64,000 bases of DNA from Planctomycetes bacterium UBA2386 (GCA_002343845.1 DDSQ01000172.1:249-64248), one strand, 5' to 3'. Counted from the first letter of the stretch, positions 25,898 through 34,814 are shown. The notes: generated by a model from the letters alone, not told the origin. Translations and numbers: made by a program.

Positions 25898-26731
25898 ATG
25901 CTGCTCGGCTACCAGACCAACGGGCTGCAGAACCACCGCCTGCTCGATGCCCTCGAGCTGCTGGCGGCGTCCGGCTACCGGGCGGTCGGCATCACGCCCG
26001 ACACCTGCCACCTGGACCCGTCGCGCACGACCGACGCCGAACTCGCGGTCGTCGCCGCGGCGCTGGTGTCCCTGCGCCTGCACCCGGTGATCGAGACCGG
26101 CGCGCGCTTCCTGCTCGACCCGACCCAGAAGCACGAGCCGACGCTGATGACCCGCGACCGGGCACGGCGGGAGCAGCGGCTCGACTTCTACCGGCGCGCG
26201 GCGGCGATGGGGGCGCGGCTGGGGGCGAAGGTGTTGTCGTTCTGGGCCGGCATCGACCGGGCGCCCGGCGCCGACAGTGGCGATTGGCTGCGGGATGGGG
26301 TCCGGCGAACGGTCGCCGCCGTCCGCGCCGAGGGCCTCGTGCCCTCGTTCGAACCCGAGCCGGGCATGGCGGTCGAGACGTTCGCCGACTGGCAGCGCCT
26401 GCGCGCCGATCTCGGCAGCGAGTCGCCGGCGCTGACCCTCGACGTCGGCCATCTCTACGCGGTCTGGGAAGGCGAACCGGCGGCGGTGATCGCCGCGGCC
26501 GGACCGTTCCTCGCCCAGGTCCATCTCGAAGACATGCGCCGCGGGGTGCACGAGCACCTGCTGCCGGGCACCGGCGACGTCGACTTCGATGGCGTTCTAA
26601 CCGCAATCGCTGCTACTGGTTACGCCGGTCCGGTGTGCTTCGAACTGTCGCGGGCAAGCCACCTGGCGCCGGTCGCGGTTGCCGCCTGCCGCGACCTGTG
26701 GCAGCGCTGCGTCCCGAGATCGCGTCGTTGA
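25898..26731 (+). CDS. Sugar phosphate isomerase/epimerase-like TIM barrel
   Basis: A 277-residue xylose-isomerase-like (AP endonuclease 2 superfamily) protein. The metal-binding residues appear in the expected order: Glu in PSFEPEPGM, Asp and His in LTLDVGHLYA, His and Glu in QVHLEDMRRG, and Glu in VCFELSRA near the end. The first strand MLLGYQTNGL fits the barrel start. Substrate cannot be deduced; family members isomerise or epimerise sugars or inositols. Its close spacing after the membrane protein gene suggests a shared transcript. Confidence 0.7.
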   Translation: MLLGYQTNGLQNHRLLDALELLAASGYRAVGITPDTCHLDPSRTTDAELAVVAAALVSLRLHPVIETGARFLLDPTQKHEPTLMTRDRARREQRLDFYRRAAAMGARLGAKVLSFWAGIDRAPGADSGDWLRDGVRRTVAAVRAEGLVPSFEPEPGMAVETFADWQRLRADLGSESPALTLDVGHLYAVWEGEPAAVIAAAGPFLAQVHLEDMRRGVHEHLLPGTGDVDFDGVLTAIAATGYAGPVCFELSRASHLAPVAVAACRDLWQRCVPRSRR

Positions 26732-26812
26732 CCCGCCGGGGAACGCTCTCGTACGCTCCCGGCCCGCGGTTGCCCGGCGTCGTTCGACTCTCGGGCAGTT
26801 CGTGGACCCTGC

Positions 26813-27109
26813 ATGCGCACCTGCCCCTCCGTCGAAGGCTCCGCCTCACCGCTGATCACCCACCGGATCGGGGCGGACGTCTGCATGGCGCGCCAGGGCA
26901 CGTTCTTCCACAAGTGCCACCGGTGCATCTACCGGGGTCAGGCCGCCACTTGGGAACCCGCCGAGCCGCCGATGGGGATGGTCCATCTGCACCCGCCGGA
27001 GGAAGCCCCGCACGCGGACCAGAAGCTGGTCGAGATCGTGCGCCCCGAGGGGGGGCGCCGGGCGGCGGCCAAGAAGAAGCCTGCCAAGGCTCTCGACGTC
27101 TCGATCTGA
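26813..27109 (+). CDS. Small Cys-containing protein of unknown function
   Basis: A 98-residue soluble protein. The core FHKCHRCIYRGQ holds a CxxC, with another Cys 12 residues before (VCMARQG), suggesting a small metal-binding knuckle. The C-terminus is Lys/Ala-rich (AAAKKKPAKALD), like tails that touch nucleic acid. An alternative start at the Met just before ARQGTFFHK (26885) would give a 74-residue protein that keeps the knuckle. No family is recognised. A stem-loop begins right at its stop. Confidence 0.5.
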   Translation: MRTCPSVEGSASPLITHRIGADVCMARQGTFFHKCHRCIYRGQAATWEPAEPPMGMVHLHPPEEAPHADQKLVEIVRPEGGRRAAAKKKPAKALDVSI

Positions 27110-27127
27110 CGGGCGATCGCTCGCCCG
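27110..27127. terminator. Hairpin between convergent genes
   Basis: CGGGCGA and TCGCCCG form a 7-bp stem with a 4-nt loop, starting directly after the stop at 27109 and ending 9 bp before the convergent Hpt stop. There is no T-run; a bidirectional terminator is likely. Confidence 0.5.
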
Positions 27128-27136
27128 CGGCGGCTG

Positions 27137-27499
27137 TCAGCCCTTGTAGGTCGCCAGCAGCTTGCGCAGCGCGACCTCGGCCTCGGCGAACCGCTGGCTG
27201 AGCACCGGCTCGATGCGCCGGGACTCGTCGAGCTTGTGGTAGCGGGTCGCGAGCTGCATCTCCTCGCAGGCGTTCTGCAACAGCCTCGCGCCGAGGTTGC
27301 CCGACGAGCCCTTCAGGCTGTGGGCCGCGCGTTCGGCCTTGTCGAAGTCGCCGACCGCCAATCCCTCGGTGACCGCGGCCACCTTGGCCGGCCCGTCGTC
27401 GAGGAACATCGTGATGAGGTCCATCACGAGCTCCGGGTCGCCGTCGTCCGAGAACGACAGCAGCTCCTCGACCACACTCATGTCCAGAACCTGGTCCAT
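27137..27499 (-). CDS. Hpt-domain phosphotransfer protein
   Basis: A 120-residue stand-alone histidine phosphotransfer module. AERAAHSLKGSSGNLGA carries the phospho-accepting His and the conserved Lys-Gly that follow it in Hpt four-helix bundles. Such proteins relay phosphate between a hybrid kinase and a response regulator. No kinase or regulator gene is next to it, so its partners are elsewhere. The start MDQVLDMSVVEELLSF matches a short leading helix; upstream in-frame codons overlap the neighbouring biosynthetic gene. Confidence 0.8.
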   Translation of the reverse strand: MDQVLDMSVVEELLSFSDDGDPELVMDLITMFLDDGPAKVAAVTEGLAVGDFDKAERAAHSLKGSSGNLGARLLQNACEEMQLATRYHKLDESRRIEPVLSQRFAEAEVALRKLLATYKG

Positions 27500-27579
27500 C
27501 CCCCGTGTCCTCCTAGACGCGCTGGATCGACGCGACCAGGGGCCGCCTTGACGAGGCTGTCCCAGACAGGGACTCGCCG

Positions 27580-28800
27580 TCAGGGCTTGGCGGCGGCGCG
27601 CACTTCGGCGTCGGTGAGCAGGCGCTTGCTCGACTTGCCGGCGGCAAGGACGCGTTGGACGCGCTCTTCGGTCGGATCGATGCCGAGACGCTCTAGCACG
27701 AACGCGGCGTTCGACTTGCCCGCCATCGGCCCCACGGCGATTCGCTGCTGCAGGCCGACCATCCCCGCCGGCACACCCGAATAGACCGCGTCGGCGAGTT
27801 CCACGTCGCCCTTCCGGAACGCCTTGATGACCGCGGCGGCGTGCACGCCGGTGCCGGTCTCGAACGCGTCGGTGCCGAGCACCGGGTAGTTGTGCGGGAT
27901 CTCGACCTCGAGGGCCCTGGCCGCGGCCGCGACGTACTGGGGCAGCGTGCGCAGGTCGTTGTCGATCCAGCCGAGCAGGCGGCAGTTGACCAGCAGCAGG
28001 TCCATCGGCGCGTTGCCGGCGCGTTCGCCGACGCCAAGCGCGGTGCCGTGCACACGATCGGCTCCGGCTTCGATCGCGGCGATGCAGTTGGCGATGCCGA
28101 GATCGCGGTCGCGGTGGCCGTGCCAGTCGACGCCGAGCGTCTTGTCGTGCTGATCGGCGAGCTGACGAACGAACCGGACCACGGCGCTGGCACCGCGGGG
28201 CGTGGCGTGGCCGACGGTGTCGCAGACGCACAGCCGCCGCGCGCCGAGTTCGATCGCTTCGCTGTAGAGCGCGCGCACGGTTTCGGGCCGGGCACGGGTC
28301 GTGTCCTCGGTCACGTACATGACCGGCAGCGAGTGCTTGCGTGCGAACGACAACGCTTCGCGCGTGTGCTGCAGCAGCTTCTCGAGCGGCCAATCCTCGG
28401 CGTACTGCCGGATGTAGCTGCTGCCGATGAACGCGCACACCTCGATCGGGATGCCGGCCCGCTGCGTCATCTCGACCACCGGCTCGATGTCGCTGACGAC
28501 CGTGCGGCACGCGACGTTGGCGCCGATGCGCAACCCGTTCTTGGCGATGTGCTGCGCGAGCTTCAGGATGTCCTCGCGCGGCCGGCCGCCAGCGCCCGGC
28601 AAGCCGAGGTTGGCGGTGTGGATGCCGAGCCGGTCCATGTGCTCGATCAGCTCGATCTTGGTCTCGAGCGGCGGGTCGCTGACTGCCGGCGACTGCAGGC
28701 CGTCGCGCAGCGTCTCGTCGTCGAACTGCAGCGGCCGCGCCGGGCGGAATGCGCCCTGGTCGAGGTTCCAGTCGTGGATCAGGTCCGCGATGCGGGTCAT
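27580..28800 (-). CDS. Isopropylmalate synthase-like (LeuA/DRE-TIM) enzyme
   Basis: A 406-residue DRE-TIM metallolyase superfamily protein. The signature DDETLRDGLQSP provides the catalytic Arg and metal Asp, and VDWHGHRDRDLGIAN gives the metal His pair. GLGV-type loop GTALGVGERAGNAPMD is the LeuA/homocitrate-synthase flap. The enzymes condense acetyl-CoA with a 2-oxo acid. Standard LeuA has about 515 residues with a leucine-sensing domain; here the chain stops after the barrel and a short subdomain. It may be the unregulated short type, or a related synthase such as homocitrate or citramalate synthase. It is divergent from the aspartate kinase. Confidence 0.7.
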   Translation of the reverse strand: MTRIADLIHDWNLDQGAFRPARPLQFDDETLRDGLQSPAVSDPPLETKIELIEHMDRLGIHTANLGLPGAGGRPREDILKLAQHIAKNGLRIGANVACRTVVSDIEPVVEMTQRAGIPIEVCAFIGSSYIRQYAEDWPLEKLLQHTREALSFARKHSLPVMYVTEDTTRARPETVRALYSEAIELGARRLCVCDTVGHATPRGASAVVRFVRQLADQHDKTLGVDWHGHRDRDLGIANCIAAIEAGADRVHGTALGVGERAGNAPMDLLLVNCRLLGWIDNDLRTLPQYVAAAARALEVEIPHNYPVLGTDAFETGTGVHAAAVIKAFRKGDVELADAVYSGVPAGMVGLQQRIAVGPMAGKSNAAFVLERLGIDPTEERVQRVLAAGKSSKRLLTDAEVRAAAKP

Positions 28801-28871
28801 GGGGCGAGCAGCATACCGTCGTCGAACAGGCGCCGAAGACAGGGCCGCGCCTTCCGAGGCGGCGAGGGTCC

Positions 28872-30191
28872 ATGCATGATCGGGGCGTGATCGTGATGAA
28901 GTTCGGCGGCACCTCGGTCGGCGACGCGAGGTCGATCCGCCAGGTCGTGCACATCGTGCGGCAACAGCTCGACCGTCGGCCGGTCGTCGTCGTTTCCGCG
29001 CACGCTGGCGTGACCGATGCCCTGCTCGCGATCGCCGACGCGGCGCCGAGCGGCCAGACCGACACCGCGGCGATCGAGGAGCGCCATCGGGCGATCGCGC
29101 GCGAACTCGAGCTGCCGCGCGATCTGCTCGACGAGCAGTTGCGGGAACTCCACGACGTCGCGCGCGGCCTGCGGCTGGTCGGCACCACCGGGCCTCGCGA
29201 ACGCGACCTGCTGGCGAGTTTCGGCGAACGCTGCAGCGCGCGCACCGTCGCGGGGGCGCTGCGGCAGGCCGGCGTCGCGGCGACGGCGGTCGACGCGTTC
29301 ACCGCAGGTCTGCGCACCGACAGTTCGTTCGGTCGCGCCCACGCCGAACTCGACGACGGCCGCCTGGCCAGGGCGCTCGCCGACGTCGACGGCGTGCCCG
29401 TCTTCACGGGGTTCCTCGGCGTCGACCGGCACGGCCACATCACCACGTTGGGTCGCAACGGCAGCGACTACACCGCTGCCCTCGTCGGTCACGCGGTCGA
29501 TGCCGAGGAGATCCAGTTGTGGAAGGACGTCGACGGCGTGCGCACCGCCGATCCGCGGCTCGTGCCGCAAGCGCGGCCGATCGCGGCGATGAGCTTCGAC
29601 GAGGCCTGCGAACTGACGGCGTTCGGCAGCAAGATCGTGCATCCCGCCGCGATGCTGCCGGCGATGCTCAAGCGCATCCCGCTGCGCGTGCGCAGCACGT
29701 TGGCGCCAGAATCGCCCGGCACCGCGATCGACCTCGCCTGCCCTCGCGCGCCGGTGCGGGCGATCGCCCACCGCGGCGGCATCGCGACGGTCACCGTGCA
29801 GTCGTCGCGCTGGATCGATCAGCACGAACTGCTCGCCCGCGTGTTCGCCGATCTCGCCGCGTTGCAGTGCGACACGGGTCCGGTCGCGATCGCAGCAGGC
29901 GGCATCACGTTCCCGGTCGAACAACGGCGCCTGCGCGAACTGCTGCCGCGCCTCGTCCGCCACGGCGACGTGACCGAGCAACTCGATCAGGCGCTGGTGG
30001 CGCTGGTCGGCGACCCGGCGATGCTGCGCGGGGCCGGCCTCGCCGCGGCGACGGCCGCGATGGCGGCGGCGGGCATCACGATGCAATGCGCGGCCCACGG
30101 GGCGGGTGGCACCACGTTCTCGTTCGTGGTGCCAGCCGCCGATTGCCGCCGCGCCGTCGGACTGCTGCACGATCACTTCTTCCCGGCATGA
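28872..30191 (+). CDS. lysC: Aspartate kinase
   Basis: A 439-residue amino acid kinase that phosphorylates L-aspartate, the first step to lysine, threonine and methionine. KFGGTSVGDARS near the N-terminus is the phosphate-binding signature. TTLGRNGSDYTAALVGHAV and ELTAFGSKIVHPAAM are further conserved blocks. Two ACT-like regulatory segments occupy the last 140 residues, so allosteric feedback is likely. The domain layout resembles monofunctional AK III. ATG 28872 is used; the Met eight codons later (MKFGG) is also possible. Its TGA overlaps the ATG of the signal peptidase gene (ATGA), which implies coupling. Confidence 0.85.
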   Translation: MHDRGVIVMKFGGTSVGDARSIRQVVHIVRQQLDRRPVVVVSAHAGVTDALLAIADAAPSGQTDTAAIEERHRAIARELELPRDLLDEQLRELHDVARGLRLVGTTGPRERDLLASFGERCSARTVAGALRQAGVAATAVDAFTAGLRTDSSFGRAHAELDDGRLARALADVDGVPVFTGFLGVDRHGHITTLGRNGSDYTAALVGHAVDAEEIQLWKDVDGVRTADPRLVPQARPIAAMSFDEACELTAFGSKIVHPAAMLPAMLKRIPLRVRSTLAPESPGTAIDLACPRAPVRAIAHRGGIATVTVQSSRWIDQHELLARVFADLAALQCDTGPVAIAAGGITFPVEQRRLRELLPRLVRHGDVTEQLDQALVALVGDPAMLRGAGLAAATAAMAAAGITMQCAAHGAGGTTFSFVVPAADCRRAVGLLHDHFFPA

Positions 30192-31474
30192 CGCTCTCGC
30201 GACCTTCGCTGGCGATGTTGCGCGACTCGGTTCTGGTCGCGGCGATCGCAGTGCTGACGGTGCAGGCGCTGAAACGGCTCGTGGGAGACCGCTACCTCGT
30301 GCCGACGGGGAGCATGGAGCCCGTGTTCCATGGGCATCCGGAGCACGGCGACTGGGTGCTCGTGAGCAAGTTGGCGTCGGCGTCCGCACTGCGCGTCGGC
30401 GACCTCGTCGTCATCGACCATCCGAGCCAACCGGGGCAGCGCATGGTGAAGCGCATCGCCGCGCGCGGCGACGATCTGCCCGGCGGGTGTTGGATCGACA
30501 TCATGCAGGGCGACCTGTGGCTCGGGCCGGATCCGCAGCGCATGCAGCGCGAGCAGAAGGACCCGCTGGCGGCGAAGGCGCAGCGGGCGACCTGGGCAGC
30601 GGCGCCGGGCACGGCCGCTGCCCGGGACGGGATCACGTTCGGCCGCGCGCGAGCCGCTGGTCTGGACGGTCCGTGGTCGCTGCCGGCGTTGTCGATCGGC
30701 GAGGAGGAAGCGCGTTCGATGACGACCGCGACCTCGCGCTTGGCGCGACGCGCCCGCGCCGAACTGCCCGTTCCCGACGGTTTCCTCGGCGCAGCGCGCC
30801 CGATCGACGCGAGCTGCATCGACGCGACCGGCGCGCGGGTCGCCGCCGGCGGCGACGTGCCGGTGACCGATGTCGGCATGGAGGTGGCGTTCGCCGTCGA
30901 TGGTCTGCCCGCCGCCGACTGCACCGTCCTCGCGGCGATCGAAACGCGGTACGAGAACCTGACCTTCCACTGGCGGCCGCGAACCGGACGCGTCGTGTTG
31001 TGGCGCGACGGCGAGGACATCGCCGCGGCGGACCTGCCGGCTGTCGCGCGCCAGGCGACCCTCGAGTTCGGCCTCCTCGACGATCGTGCCTTCTTCGCGC
31101 TCGACGGCTCGCGCGCGAATCTGCTCGTCGTGCCAAGGCAACCGCAATGGAACGGGGATGGCCAGCGGCCGCTCGCCGGCGTGCGGTCGGTGTGCTGGCT
31201 CGGTCTGCTCGCCGCCCAGGACGCCGAGGCGGTGATCACCCGCCTGCGCGTCTTCCGCGACGTGCACCGCTGGCGTGATCCGATCGTGGGCATGCCCGGG
31301 CAGGCCGGCGGATGGCCGCGCCAGGTCCCGCCCGGCCACTGGTTCCTGCTCGGCGACAGCGCGTTCGACAGCCATGACAGCCGGCAGTTCGGACCGGTCG
31401 CGTCGTCGGCGTTCGTCGGCGTGCCGTGGTACGTGCTCGGGCCATGGGCGCGCCGCCGCTGGGTGACCCCGTGA
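30188..31474 (+). CDS. Signal peptidase I with large inserted domain
   Basis: A 428-residue S26 peptidase, anchored by one N-terminal helix (residues about 12-28). The catalytic Ser42 is in VPTGSMEP, and the general base Lys88 is in GQRMVKRIAARGD. The C-terminal box is GHWFLLGDSAFDSHDSRQFG. Between the Lys box and this box lie about 270 residues, much more than in E. coli LepB. The latter part (VGMEVAFAVDGL to FFALDGSRANLLV) looks like a LamG or concanavalin-like beta sandwich; that is inference from strand pattern. The enzyme should cut signal peptides of exported proteins, which are abundant in this genome. It is coupled to lysC by ATGA overlap. Confidence 0.78.
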   Translation: MTLSRPSLAMLRDSVLVAAIAVLTVQALKRLVGDRYLVPTGSMEPVFHGHPEHGDWVLVSKLASASALRVGDLVVIDHPSQPGQRMVKRIAARGDDLPGGCWIDIMQGDLWLGPDPQRMQREQKDPLAAKAQRATWAAAPGTAAARDGITFGRARAAGLDGPWSLPALSIGEEEARSMTTATSRLARRARAELPVPDGFLGAARPIDASCIDATGARVAAGGDVPVTDVGMEVAFAVDGLPAADCTVLAAIETRYENLTFHWRPRTGRVVLWRDGEDIAAADLPAVARQATLEFGLLDDRAFFALDGSRANLLVVPRQPQWNGDGQRPLAGVRSVCWLGLLAAQDAEAVITRLRVFRDVHRWRDPIVGMPGQAGGWPRQVPPGHWFLLGDSAFDSHDSRQFGPVASSAFVGVPWYVLGPWARRRWVTP

Positions 31475-31557
31475 TTGGTCCCGCCGCACCGCCAGAACGT
31501 GGACCCGACGCTGTTGCCCTGGCCGCGTCCGCGCATACAGACTTCCGGAGGCCTCCT

Positions 31558-33402
31558 TTGCAGTTCGCCGCAGCCTGCCGCCCGCGCGGCTCCACGATCC
31601 CGCTCCTCGTCCTGGTCGCATTCGTCGGCAACGCCTTGTCCCAGGCGCCTCCGCCCGGAACGCAGCAGCGTCCGGATCCGATGCTGTTGCCGCAGCTCGT
31701 CGCGCTGCCGCGAGGCGACCGCGCGATCGTCGTCGACGGCTCGTTGTCGGACTGGCCCGAGCTGCCGGCGATCCGCATCGACGACCGCCGCCAGTTGTCG
31801 GGAACGGCGAACAACGCCTGGATCGGGCCGCGCGACCTCGGAGCGCAGGGCTTCATGCTCTGGGACGAGACGTCGCTCCACGTCGCGTTCGTGGTGCGCG
31901 ACGAATGGCATCGAGCGCTCGACGCCAAGTCGGTGCGCCTGACCGAGATTCCGGCCGCCGACTCGGTGGTGCTGACGTTCGATCCCGACCGTGACACACG
32001 CGGTACCGGCAACGATCCGGGCCGCCGCGAAGATCGTGAGTTCTGGCTCGCCGACGAAGCGGCGCGCGCGGTCGTGCAGTGGGATCGCCTGCGCGGGACC
32101 GCGCGCGTGCTCGCCGGCGAGGCGGCCCGCGTCGTCGTGGTGCACGACAAGGAGCAGGGGCTGACGACGTACGAGGCGCAGCTGCCGTGGAGCGAGATCC
32201 TGCCGGTTGGGCGACCCGCCACGGCTGGACTCGTGCTCGACGTGCAGATCGTCGTCAACGACTACGACGAAACGACGGACAGCATGCCGCAGACGCGAGC
32301 GGGGCTGACGTTCGGCTGCGGCCCACTCGTGGATCCGGGCCTGCTCGCGAGCTTGATGCTCGTCGCCGATGCCGGCGCCCTGCAGGGCGTCGTTCCGGTG
32401 TTTCCGCCCAAGCCCGGCACGCCGCCGTCTTCCGTGCTCGGCGCCGAGCACTGGCAGCAATGGACGGCCAGGCTGCTGCAATCGCCGCCGGCGATCTGGA
32501 CCGGGACGGGTACGCCGCAGGAGTGCGGCGGCAGCAAGCGCCTGGCCCTGCTCGAGGAGCTCGACGAACACTGCGGGCGCATGCCGCGAGTCGACTTCCT
32601 CGAGCTGCACCATCGCATCCATCGGCGCATGTCGCGCGAGGTCGCAGGACTGCAGGCGCGCGGCCTGCCTCTGCTCTGGCGCCAACGCCTCGAGTCGGTG
32701 TCGAAGAACGCCGAGGACCCGGTGCCGGCAGGCTCGCTGCGCCTCTTCCGGTTGCCGATGGGCGGATGGTTGTTCCGCTCGCCGCAGCGGAACTTCGTCG
32801 TCGACGCGGCCGGCGCCGACGTCGCCGAGTTCCTGTTCGGCGGCATCGAGTTCTGTGCGCTCACGCAGCCGCTCGAGCTGACGCGCCGCAACGACCAACT
32901 GCTCCTGCGCATGTACTTCGCGGAACCGCCGCGTCCGGTGTTCACGCACGTCGCGTTCCACCTGCCGGTCGTGCCGATGTCGACGATGGCGATCGTCGAA
33001 GCGGGGAGCAGCCACGGCAGCCGCACGGGTGCGCGCATCGACGTTCTCGGCCACAAGCTGCCGGACGGCGCGGTGCCGTGGAGCGTGAGCTACCGGATCG
33101 CCACGCCGGGCGGTCCGACGGTGCTGATCGTCGGTCCGGACCTGTTGCCGGGCGAGGTCGGCGAACCCGGCGTCGACGTCGCGATCCTCTCGCCTCGCAA
33201 TCAGGATCCGCTCGCCGTCCTGCAGGCAGCAAAGCCGAAACTGGTCGTCATCGACGACGTGTTCACGTGCGAAGACAATGCGGCAAGAGCGCGCGCCTCG
33301 CTGCGAGAAATCCACGCCCTGCAACAGATGCTGCGTGCGTTCCCGTCATTGGTGTTGGCTCCCGGCGAGTCGTGGACCGTCGTGAAGAGTGACGACCGCT
33401 GA
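31558..33402 (+). CDS. Secreted protein with CBM9-like N-terminal domain
   Basis: A 614-residue exported protein. The start is a TTG at 31558 preceded by GGAGG seven bases upstream; it gives a signal peptide ending FVGNALSQ. Residues about 45-230 contain IVVDGSLSDWPEL and VAFVVRDEWHRAL and EAQLPWSEIL, which is the carbohydrate-binding module 9/DOMON-like pattern. The middle is helical. The end has VLIVGPDLLPGE and KLVVIDDVFTC, strands that could belong to a degenerate metallo-beta-lactamase-like or other alpha/beta domain, but I cannot settle this. The function is unknown. It follows the signal peptidase by 83 bp. Confidence 0.6.
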   Translation: MQFAAACRPRGSTIPLLVLVAFVGNALSQAPPPGTQQRPDPMLLPQLVALPRGDRAIVVDGSLSDWPELPAIRIDDRRQLSGTANNAWIGPRDLGAQGFMLWDETSLHVAFVVRDEWHRALDAKSVRLTEIPAADSVVLTFDPDRDTRGTGNDPGRREDREFWLADEAARAVVQWDRLRGTARVLAGEAARVVVVHDKEQGLTTYEAQLPWSEILPVGRPATAGLVLDVQIVVNDYDETTDSMPQTRAGLTFGCGPLVDPGLLASLMLVADAGALQGVVPVFPPKPGTPPSSVLGAEHWQQWTARLLQSPPAIWTGTGTPQECGGSKRLALLEELDEHCGRMPRVDFLELHHRIHRRMSREVAGLQARGLPLLWRQRLESVSKNAEDPVPAGSLRLFRLPMGGWLFRSPQRNFVVDAAGADVAEFLFGGIEFCALTQPLELTRRNDQLLLRMYFAEPPRPVFTHVAFHLPVVPMSTMAIVEAGSSHGSRTGARIDVLGHKLPDGAVPWSVSYRIATPGGPTVLIVGPDLLPGEVGEPGVDVAILSPRNQDPLAVLQAAKPKLVVIDDVFTCEDNAARARASLREIHALQQMLRAFPSLVLAPGESWTVVKSDDR

Positions 33403-33412
33403 CGCAGTTTGA

Positions 33413-33432
33413 TCGACGCTTGCTTGCGTCGA
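33413..33432 (+). terminator. Possible terminator hairpin
   Basis: TCGACGC and GCGTCGA form a 7-bp stem around a 6-nt T-rich loop, 10 bp after the stop at 33402 and upstream of the next gene. The T-run after it is short, so efficiency is uncertain. Confidence 0.45.
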
Positions 33433-33512
33433 AGTTGCTCGGGTGCATGATGCTCGGCCGCGATTGGCAATGAGCGCCGATCGCTCGAAACCTGAATCAA
33501 AGACGAACCAGA

Positions 33513-33902
33513 ATGGCTGCCAAGAAGAGCAATCCGGCGATGGAGTTCCTCGTCGAGACGTTGAAGGGCGATCGCAACGCGGTGTATGCCGAAGTCGCGG
33601 CCAACGCCGCGAAGAAGAAGCTGAAGGTCTATCCAATCATGTGGGGTCGCGCGAAGGCGCTGCTCGGCTACGTCAAGGTCGCACCGCGCGGCCAAGGCAA
33701 GATGGCCAAGGCCAAGGCGGCCAAGGCAGTCGCCAAGCGTGGGCCCGGCCGTCCGCCGAAAGCCGCCACGGCGAAGGCAACGTCGTTCGACGGCTCGCTT
33801 GCGAGCATCGTCGCGGCAGTCAAGGGCAGCGAGCAGGAACGCAACCGCTATCGCGGCGCACTCGAGCGGATCCAGTCGATTCTCGCCGACGCGTTGGCGT
33901 GA
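33513..33902 (+). CDS. Small basic protein with AT-hook-like motif
   Basis: A 129-residue Lys/Ala-rich protein. The N-terminal 50 residues (NPAMEFLVETLKGDRNAVYA, then KKKLKVYPIMWGRAKALLG) look like a small helical domain with a winged-helix or HARE-HTH-like layout. It is followed by a basic linker containing RGPGRPPKA, an AT-hook core (GRP), and a C-terminal helix. This suggests DNA binding, perhaps as a nucleoid-associated protein; that is inference. Its 3' end converges on the aminotransferase gene with 9 bp between them. Confidence 0.6.
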   Translation: MAAKKSNPAMEFLVETLKGDRNAVYAEVAANAAKKKLKVYPIMWGRAKALLGYVKVAPRGQGKMAKAKAAKAVAKRGPGRPPKAATAKATSFDGSLASIVAAVKGSEQERNRYRGALERIQSILADALA

Positions 33903-33911
33903 TCCGCGTGT

Positions 33912-34814
33912 TCAGCGGCGGCCGACGAGCCGCCGCCAGTTCGGCTCGTCGTGCTCGACGAGCCGCCGCGCGAACCGCTCGCGCAGCGCCGGCAGTAGTT
34001 TGGCGCACCGTGGACCCGGGTCGCCGCCGTGCAGGGCGCGACCGTCGAGATGCGTGACTGGCGCGATGTCCCGCAACGTGCTCGACAGGAACAGCTCCTC
34101 GGCTCGCCGAAGGTCTGCCCGCGTCATGTGACGTTCGACCACCTGTTCGCCGAGGTCGGGCAGGGCGTCGAGAAGCAACGCGCGCGTCACGCCGACCAGG
34201 ATGCCGGCGTCGAGCGGCGGCGTGCACCAGACACCGTCGATGCGCGCGAAGAGGTTCGACGTCGATGCTTCGGTGACCTGACCATCGGCATTGCACATCA
34301 CACAGTCGGTGGCGCCGCGGTCCTTTGCCTCGGCCAGGGCGAGCACGTTGTTGAGGTAGTTGCCGCTCTTCGTCGCGGGATCGAGCGCGCGGCGGTCATT
34401 GCGCAGGCGCTCGACGATCGCCAGCCGCACCGGCTGGCCCGACATCGGCGAAAGCGACCGGACCATCACCACCCAGCACGGCTTGCCGGTCGCGCAGGCG
34501 AGGTCGATGTTCGGCGCCGAGCCAGCACCGCGCGTGACGATCACGCGCACGTAGTGGTCGCCGGGTCCGGCTTCGGCGATCGTCGCGGCGACACGGCGAG
34601 CGACCGTCGGCTCGTCGAGATCGAGGGCGAGCCGGATGGCGGCTGCCGACTCCCGAAGCCGGGCCCAGTGCTCGGGCCAGCCGAACGGCACGTCGCCCAC
34701 GGTCCGCACGACTTCGTAGATCGAATCGCCGAACAGGAACCCCCGGTCGAGCACGGGGATCCGCGCTTCGTGTTCGGGGGTCACCAGTCCATCGACGTTG
34801 CAGAGGTTCGCCAT
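33912..34814 (-). CDS. Class IV aminotransferase (IlvE/PabC/Dat fold)
   Basis: A 300-residue PLP enzyme of fold type IV. The start region VLDRGFLFGDSIYEVVRT and the block TKSGNYLNNVLALAEAKDRG hold the PLP Lys and neighbours. NADGQVTEASTSNLFARID is the class IV signature, with the conserved Glu. The subtype cannot be fixed from sequence alone: branched-chain aminotransferase, aminodeoxychorismate lyase and D-amino-acid aminotransferase share these features. The ATG at 34814 is used; a longer reading overlaps the purF start. It is divergent from purF with only 31 bp between starts, so their promoters overlap. Confidence 0.8.
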   Translation of the reverse strand: MANLCNVDGLVTPEHEARIPVLDRGFLFGDSIYEVVRTVGDVPFGWPEHWARLRESAAAIRLALDLDEPTVARRVAATIAEAGPGDHYVRVIVTRGAGSAPNIDLACATGKPCWVVMVRSLSPMSGQPVRLAIVERLRNDRRALDPATKSGNYLNNVLALAEAKDRGATDCVMCNADGQVTEASTSNLFARIDGVWCTPPLDAGILVGVTRALLLDALPDLGEQVVERHMTRADLRRAEELFLSSTLRDIAPVTHLDGRALHGGDPGPRCAKLLPALRERFARRLVEHDEPNWRRLVGRR

